DNA of 18,584 nt from Halobacteriales archaeon QH_10_65_19. Lineage in GTDB: Archaea > Halobacteriota > Halobacteria > Halobacteriales > Haloarculaceae. How positions within the stretch are numbered: position 1 is the stretch's first letter; each line of letters starts with the position of its first letter. Positions 14,756 through 18,584 of the stretch are shown in pieces. A program made the translations under genes and the position numbers. Location: assembly GCA_003022085.1 (NCBI GenBank), contig PXQK01000041.1:1-18584 (forward strand), written 5' to 3'. The notes under the pieces were generated by a model. The model had not been told where the DNA came from, did not search any database, and saw only the letters and a list, made by a program, of their open reading frames with translations.

Positions 14756-15012
14756 ATGACTGAGCCTCGCGCAGGCAAAGCACCGACTGCTCCTTTCCGT
14801 GGGACTCGATCATCACGTCCGAAGCGGGGGAGATCCATCAGATCCGGCCACCGGCCGTGGTGTATCACCGACTCGACGGAACGGGAGACGGTGTTCTCGG
14901 ACTCGCTGGCGAGCTTGCACCAGTGGCTCGGGTGGAAGGTGAGACGCATGTCGTTCGACCGGTCGAAACCGACCACTGCTTCGTGCAAGGCTTCAAACGT
15001 TGGAATCCCTAA
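14756..15012 (+). pseudogene. Small unknown gene, apparently frameshifted, upstream of the photolyase
   Basis: The ATG at 14756 opens a frame beginning M-T-E-P-R-A-G-K-A-P-T-A-P-F that turns into basic, low-complexity sequence. One frame back, the stretch from about 14797 to the TAA at 15010-15012 reads like a genuine protein: P-W-D-S-I-I-T-S-E, then EIHQIRPPAVVYHRLDG, VLGLAGELAPVARVEGETHV and a C-terminal C-F-V-Q-G-F-K-R-W-N-P. Its codon positions show the coding pattern (GC-rich first and third bases, lower second). Adding one base in the TTTCC run at 14794-14798 would join the two into an 85-residue protein. The frame ends 14 bases before the photolyase ATG, suggesting cotranscription. It may be a decaying gene, a sequencing error or recoding. 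I do not recognise the family; beta-rich content is suggested by the alternating hydrophobic pattern. Confidence 0.5.
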
Positions 15013-15026
15013 TACTCACTAACTGA

Positions 15027-16952
15027 ATGGCAAAAAAGGAGGGCCGCAGCGCTAACTCGACGGCCGCCGGCGAGAGCGACGGCACTGCCGGCGCGACGAG
15101 TCCGCTGTCGTCGGAGATACCGTCTCCGGAAGCAGTCTGTGACGACCCGAGTGCGAACGGGTACGTTGTCTGGCACCGCAAACATCTTCGGACCGACGAC
15201 CACCTGGCTCTGGCGCGGGCAGTCGACGAGGGCGACGTCGTCTGTCCACTCTTCGTTTTCGACCCCTCGTTCTACGTGGAGAGCGGTATTGCGTGTGACG
15301 CCCGAGTCCGGTTGCTCCACGAAGCACTCGCGAGTCTCGACAAACTGTACGCGGCAGTGCCGATGCGTACGGTCACTCGAACCGGAGAGCAGTCCCGCGA
15401 GCACGTAGCTGTGGCGACGCCGCTCGAACCGGGCGCGTCGAACGACCGGAGTACGTCACCGGAGAGGTCGCCACTCCACGGGGCCGAGTCGCCGGGACTC
15501 ACGTTCGGCTACGGTGACCCCGTGGCACTGCTCTCCCGGTTCGTCGGTCGGGGCTGGTCCGTTCTGACGATGGCGACGCCGACCAGTCGCTACGGACAGC
15601 GTCGAGACGAGCGTGTCCGGACTGTCTGTGGCGATGCTGTCGAATTCGTCTCGGGAGATGGTCTCGTGCGTGGACAGGAGTGGTCGCGGACAGAGTGGCA
15701 GAGCCACGTCGAGGAGTGGCTGCACGCCACCCAGCACGCGCCGGGATGGGACGAACACACCGTGACCAGACTGACAATCGAGAACGGTGTCACCCCGGCG
15801 GTAGTCGACGACTCGTTTGGGATTGTGCCGGAGAAGACACAGGTACCGGCAGGCACGCACCGCGCGGCGACAACACAGCTACAGTCGTTCGTCGACCGTC
15901 TTCCCGGCTATCCAGCCAACATTTCGGCGCCACAGGACGCCCGAGAGGGGACCAGCGGTCTCTCCCCGTACCTCAATTTCGGTCTTCTCTCTGTGCGACA
16001 GGTCTACCAGCACGTCACCGAACACGCGCCGTCCTGCCGTGGCCTGGAGATGTTCACCGACCGGCTCGTATGGAACATGCACTACAATCAGAAGCTGGTC
16101 GACTGGCCCGGGTGGACGGACCGTGCGGTCAACCCCGTCTTCGAGGAGTTCAACGCAGACCGACACGACCCCGAGCTAGTGACGGCCTGGAAGCGCGGCG
16201 AGACGGGGTTTCCGATGGTCGACGCCGCGATGCGGTGCCTGCGGCGGACGGGGTGGCTGAACTTCCGTATGCGGGCGATGTGCGCCTCGTTTTTCGTGCA
16301 CATCCTCCACCAGCCGTGGTGGATCGGCGCCGACTGGTATCATCATCACCTTATCGACAGCGACGTGGGCATCAACTACACGCAGTGGCAGAGCCAGGCC
16401 GGTCTGATCGGGAAACCCTCACAGCGGGTGTACAATCCGCGCAAACAGGTGCGTGACCAGGACCCCGATGGGGAGTGGATCACCGGGTGGGTTCCCGAGC
16501 TGGCGGCGCTCCCGGACCAGTTTCTCGACCGGCCCGAGCGGACGCCGCTTGCGGTCCAAGAGGAGTGTGGTGTGGTGATCGGCGAGGAGTACCCCCGTCC
16601 GATAGTCGAGTTTGAGTCCCGCCGCGAGTTGTTCTGGTCGCGGTACGAACGGCTCCGACCGAAGGCAGCCCAGCGACTCGGTCGTCCAGCGATCGCCAAG
16701 CGGGCATCCTTCTCGGGAGGGTACGGTGCCGCACAGGCCATCGCAGCGGAGTACGGTGACCCTGACGCGGACGGGGGTGACACGCAGCTCTCACTCGCAG
16801 AGGTCGCTGACGACCGCGCTGCGGTCTCCCACCGCGACGATAGTACCACACGCAGTGAGGGTCACCCGGGGGAGACTGGGAGTCCCGAGGAAGACGAAGA
16901 CGGCACGACACGATCGGAGAGCGAGCAGACGACAATCGGCGGGTTCGACTGA
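15027..16952 (+). CDS. Cryptochrome/photolyase family FAD-binding protein
   Basis: 641 residues, longer than usual (about 470-520). An N-terminal disordered extension (1-44) precedes the Rossmann-like antenna domain (45-210), which is interrupted by a Ser/Pro/Glu-rich insertion (about 118-158). The helical FAD domain follows, with T-S-G-L-S-P-Y-L-N-F-G (309-319), G-F-P-M-V-D-A-A-M-R (394-403), T-G-W-L-N-F-R-M-R (408-416), W431, and D-V-G-I-N450-Y-T-Q-W454. N450 and W454 align with the flavin-N5 Asn and the flavin-proximal Trp of photolyases (E. coli N378 and W382), and W431 with the next Trp of the electron chain (W359). The usual N-N-G-G-W-Q-W is replaced by N-Y-T-Q-W-Q-S, so this is not a standard CPD photolyase branch. 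An acidic Ser-rich tail (577-641) ends in Q-T-T-I-G-G-F-D. It likely does light-driven DNA repair or light sensing. Its N-terminal start is not certain. Confidence 0.88.
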   Translation: MAKKEGRSANSTAAGESDGTAGATSPLSSEIPSPEAVCDDPSANGYVVWHRKHLRTDDHLALARAVDEGDVVCPLFVFDPSFYVESGIACDARVRLLHEALASLDKLYAAVPMRTVTRTGEQSREHVAVATPLEPGASNDRSTSPERSPLHGAESPGLTFGYGDPVALLSRFVGRGWSVLTMATPTSRYGQRRDERVRTVCGDAVEFVSGDGLVRGQEWSRTEWQSHVEEWLHATQHAPGWDEHTVTRLTIENGVTPAVVDDSFGIVPEKTQVPAGTHRAATTQLQSFVDRLPGYPANISAPQDAREGTSGLSPYLNFGLLSVRQVYQHVTEHAPSCRGLEMFTDRLVWNMHYNQKLVDWPGWTDRAVNPVFEEFNADRHDPELVTAWKRGETGFPMVDAAMRCLRRTGWLNFRMRAMCASFFVHILHQPWWIGADWYHHHLIDSDVGINYTQWQSQAGLIGKPSQRVYNPRKQVRDQDPDGEWITGWVPELAALPDQFLDRPERTPLAVQEECGVVIGEEYPRPIVEFESRRELFWSRYERLRPKAAQRLGRPAIAKRASFSGGYGAAQAIAAEYGDPDADGGDTQLSLAEVADDRAAVSHRDDSTTRSEGHPGETGSPEEDEDGTTRSESEQTTIGGFD

Positions 16953-16967
16953 TAGGACTGGTGTGAT

Positions 16968-16985
16968 TCGGTGTAGCCACACCGA
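16968..16985. terminator. Hairpin between convergent photolyase and hypothetical gene
   Basis: TCGGTGT (16968-16974) and ACACCGA (16979-16985) form a perfect seven-base-pair stem with a four-base loop in the 52-base gap between two convergent stop codons. By position it is a candidate bidirectional terminator; no T-run is present. Confidence 0.45.
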
Positions 16986-17004
16986 GCCCCATCAGACAGG
17001 ACAG

Positions 17005-17457
17005 CTACCCCCCGATAGCACCGGATGGAGTATCAGTCGGGCGCTCCCGGTACTCCAGTTCCGGCGGTTCCCACTGGTCGTCGGGTTCCGTCCAGTCGAA
17101 AGCCGGGATGAGGATATCGAACTCCGGCGCGACCGTCCTCGTGTCGACGCGGGCCCTCGAAACAGTTCCACGCTCGGGGTCGTACGTCCGGGGCTCTCGC
17201 ACCCGCAGTCCGGGCGAGTCTGCGAAGCCGAGAGCAGTCGGGGGGAGGTACGTCGCGTCGTCGGTGTCGACGAGATACAGCTGTTCCCGACCGTAATCGA
17301 GGACGACAATACTCCCGTCGTCGTCGGCCCGTTGAACGGCAGCCCACAGCTGGGTCTGTGACCACGGACCGATATCGATCAGGTCACTCTTCTGGGTCAC
17401 GTGCAGGTTGTGTCGCGACATCGGGGCTGTCACGTCTGCTGGGTCGCGTGATGTCAT
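17005..17457 (-). CDS. Hypothetical haloarchaeal protein
   Basis: 150 residues from the ATG at 17457. The frame stays open to 17517, but the TATA box at 17481-17486 lies 26-27 bases before the ATG at 17457, deciding the start. The protein is acidic and soluble, with no signal peptide or membrane helix. A central segment (about 48-68: G-S-I-V-V-L-D-Y-G then Q-L-Y-L-V-D-T-D-D-A-T-Y) looks like beta strands, and the C-terminal third is Pro/Glu-rich and probably flexible. No cysteines, metal motifs or nucleotide loops are visible. I do not recognise a family. It is convergent with the photolyase gene and divergent from another hypothetical gene. Confidence 0.7.
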   Translation of the reverse strand: MTSRDPADVTAPMSRHNLHVTQKSDLIDIGPWSQTQLWAAVQRADDDGSIVVLDYGREQLYLVDTDDATYLPPTALGFADSPGLRVREPRTYDPERGTVSRARVDTRTVAPEFDILIPAFDWTEPDDQWEPPELEYRERPTDTPSGAIGG

Positions 17458-17732
17458 GGGCTCCGGTATGGCTGTCAACATAATAACGGCTGCGCCGGAC
17501 CTGTCGCGTCGACTCACCAGTCATCACAGCAACGGAGCGTCCTGGCGAGACGGAGGACACGAGGTCTGGCAACACCGGATCGGAGGATCAAACGCCGGCA
17601 ACGGCAGCGTGATGCGGTGCGTGCCTAACTCGATTGTCGTGCGGGTAGACCCTCGCTTGTTCTTCCCGACAACCGGCACTGCAACAGTCAACTTCAGTAT
17701 CCCCCAGGCAGTTATGTGCAACTGATCAGACG
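17458..17732. other. Divergent intergenic region between two hypothetical genes
   Basis: 275 bases. It holds the TATA box of the minus-strand gene (17481-17486) and presumably the promoter of the plus-strand gene. Two open frames cross it (plus to 17725; minus 17524-17721 from a TTG), but neither has haloarchaeal codon or amino-acid bias, so I do not call them genes. No RNA gene or repeat was seen. Confidence 0.4.
17481..17486 (-). promoter_or_regulatory. TATA box of the hypothetical gene at 17005-17457
   Basis: TTATTA on the minus strand is centred 26-27 bases upstream of the ATG at 17457, the expected spacing for leaderless transcription. Confidence 0.5.
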
Positions 17733-18212
17733 ATGAGAGGCAATCAACGTGCCCTCTTGGAGGCGTTTATTCGGTCCGAGGCATCACCAGACGGAAAGTG
17801 GTGGATCGACGTTCCGGTCGGCCTCTCGGTCGGAGCGTCGGACGAGTGTGTGACTGTCGATGCAGTGTGTCTCACCTCGCGCGAGCAGGAGCTGCCAGAA
17901 GAGTTCCCCGATCATACAGGCGTCTCGTACGTGTATCACGCGGAGGATGAACAACTCGGCGTGGACAAAGTCGATGCGTTTCAGACGCTCCGACAGAAAG
18001 ATACCTTCGGCGAGGAAACGGTGGTTCTCGTCGCGGTTGAGCCCGGAGACTCGTCCGTCGGGACCGTCGGCACCCTGCTCGCGTACCAGGAACTGCTGGA
18101 AGCTGACTGGGACTGGACCGTCGCCGAGCGTCTCCTCGTGAGTGACGAGGATAGCGACCGCGTCAACTACGTCTGCCAGGAACTCTCGATCCGGGCCGTT
18201 CGAGTGACGTGA
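17733..18212 (+). CDS. Hypothetical haloarchaeal protein, possibly degenerate PD-(D/E)XK nuclease fold
   Basis: 159 residues, acidic, with no signal or membrane segment. I do not recognise a named family. The order of elements resembles the restriction-endonuclease-like fold: an N-terminal helix (R-A-L-L-E-A-F-I), a strand ending in D43 (C-V-T-V-D-A-V-C-L), a strand V-V-L-V-A-V-E103 (97-103), then a helix G-T-L-L-A-Y-Q-E-L-L (113-122) like the Q-L-x-x-Y helix of RecB-type nucleases. Late strands R-L-L-V-S-D and I-R-A-V-R-V follow. The catalytic lysine expected two residues after E103 is G105, so if the fold is right the enzyme is probably inactive. This is inference from pattern only. No strong TATA box was found; GTATCC near 17697 and GTTATG at 17711-17716 are poorly spaced. 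Confidence 0.7.
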   Translation: MRGNQRALLEAFIRSEASPDGKWWIDVPVGLSVGASDECVTVDAVCLTSREQELPEEFPDHTGVSYVYHAEDEQLGVDKVDAFQTLRQKDTFGEETVVLVAVEPGDSSVGTVGTLLAYQELLEADWDWTVAERLLVSDEDSDRVNYVCQELSIRAVRVT

Positions 18213-18217
18213 AGACG

Positions 18218-18391
18218 TCACACACAGCGATTCGGGCACGTGATTTGGGAGAATATTCGACTCAGCGCTACAGCGGTTGATAAACGAATCATTGCTATAC
18301 AGAACGCGAGCGGCTCAGGCCGAAACTCTATCACACCCAGTTCCATAAGTTCCGATAGCCTCTGGCCAAGGGCAGGGCGTTCGTTAGACAT
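18218..18391 (-). CDS. Possible small protein (57 residues), low support
   Basis: An ATG at 18391 opens a 57-codon frame. Its first 30 residues look haloarchaeal and helical (MSNERPALGQRLSELMELGV then I-E-F-R-P-E-P), but the remainder is hydrophobic and cysteine-containing and looks unlike coding sequence. A TATA-like TATTA (18418-18422) lies about 29 bases upstream, which supports a real promoter. It may be the start of a gene whose 3' part was lost or frameshifted. No family is recognised. Confidence 0.3.
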   Translation of the reverse strand: MSNERPALGQRLSELMELGVIEFRPEPLAFCIAMIRLSTAVALSRIFSQITCPNRCV

Positions 18392-18415
18392 GTTCGTTTC
18401 TGTCCAGCCAGAGGC
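18358..18415. repeat. Inverted repeat around a small promoter/start region
   Basis: GCCTCTGGC (18358-18366) and its exact reverse complement GCCAGAGGC (18407-18415) are separated by 40 bases. The right arm lies between the TATA-like box (18418-18422) and the ATG at 18391 on the minus strand; the left arm lies inside the small frame. It could form a long-loop hairpin or hold two regulator half-sites. Confidence 0.45.
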
Positions 18416-18462
18416 GCTAATACTCTTGGTTCCGCCAGTCTACCGAAGAGCGACTTGCCTAG

Positions 18463-18584
18463 TCATTCGTTGTCTTCCATCGGCCCGAAGAGGCTTTCAC
18501 CAGCGTCAGCCGTGGTTGTGTTCTCCCACGAATCGCGGCCAGCTGTTGCCGTCTGGAGCTTCGAACTCGGCTTTGGATTGACCT
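18463..18584 (-). pseudogene. Possible C-terminal end of a gene entering from the right edge
   Basis: Two overlapping minus-strand frames each look coding over part of this stretch. One reads K-A-E-F-E-A-P-D-G-N-S-W-P-R-F-V-G-E-H-N and hits a stop; the next frame reads T-T-A-D-A-G-E-S-L-F-G-P-M-E-D-N-E and ends at TGA 18463-18465. The acidic composition fits a haloarchaeal protein end, and one extra base near 18510 would explain the frame change. Too little is in the window to identify the protein, and it may be chance. Confidence 0.3.

Noticed and set aside
14728..14988. 86-codon minus-strand frame opposite the small frameshifted gene
   Set aside because: Its composition is less coding-like than the plus-strand frame, which has proper codon-position bias.
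15680..16456. 258-codon plus-strand frame within the photolyase
   Set aside because: Out-of-frame Arg/Gly/His-rich shadow of a well-supported flavoprotein.
17524..17721. 65-codon minus-strand frame from TTG in the intergenic region
   Set aside because: Basic composition rich in Cys and Pro, non-ATG start and no promoter; does not look haloarchaeal.
17408..17725. 105-codon plus-strand frame crossing the intergenic region
   Set aside because: Overlaps the promoter and start of the minus-strand gene and lacks acidic bias.
18240..18581. 113-codon plus-strand frame at the right edge
   Set aside because: Ser/Arg/Cys-rich with no motif, promoter or acidic bias.
1..18584. tRNA, rRNA, insertion sequence or integrase attachment site
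   Set aside because: No cloverleaf-like arms with a T-loop, no transposase motifs and no terminal repeats with target duplications were found by eye.

Overview
The window is a piece of a haloarchaeal (class Halobacteria) chromosome or large replicon. It has high GC, strongly acidic predicted proteins, a Tat-type lipoprotein signal on the solute-binding protein, and archaeal promoters. TATA-like boxes lie about 26-28 bases upstream of several start codons, as expected for leaderless transcripts. I cannot assign a genus from the sequence alone.

Layout. Positions 1-233 hold the edge of a fluoride-channel (CrcB/Fluc) pair on the minus strand: the first 19 codons of one gene and what looks like only the C-terminal remnant of its partner. 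Positions 249-4045 are a tightly overlapping hyuB-hyuA pair (hydantoinase/oxoprolinase family). A PLP aminotransferase follows at 4121-5347. Convergent to it are an aldolase of the dihydrodipicolinate synthase superfamily (5333-6304, minus), whose motifs look like the hydratase-aldolase (NahE/PhdJ) branch, and a second class I aminotransferase (6432-7604, minus). The second aminotransferase is divergent from a lipoprotein solute-binding protein of the LivK type (7743-9110). That gene runs head-on into a complete livH-livM-livG-livF permease/ATPase operon (13235 down to 9151). Together, 249-13235 reads as one uptake-and-catabolism island for an amino-acid-like or cyclic-amide compound: import, ATP-dependent ring or amide opening by HyuAB, transamination to a 2-oxo acid, and aldol cleavage to pyruvate plus an aldehyde. 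The substrate is inferred, not shown.

From 13486 a BCP-type peroxiredoxin and a cupin protein form a two-gene operon. A small gene that appears frameshifted (14756-15012) precedes a cryptochrome/photolyase-family flavoprotein (15027-16952), which has a disordered acidic tail ending in a PCNA-binding-like motif. Two hypothetical haloarchaeal genes (17005-17457 minus, 17733-18212 plus) are divergent. The right edge (18213-18584) holds only weak evidence of small or broken genes on the minus strand.

No regulator gene, tRNA, rRNA, CRISPR array or intact insertion sequence was seen. Regulation is suggested by two inverted repeats placed at promoters: arms at 7645-7652 and 7690-7697 between divergent genes, and at 13314-13322 and 13332-13340 upstream of livH. 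Hairpins sit in the gaps between two convergent gene pairs, at 9103-9129 and 16968-16985.
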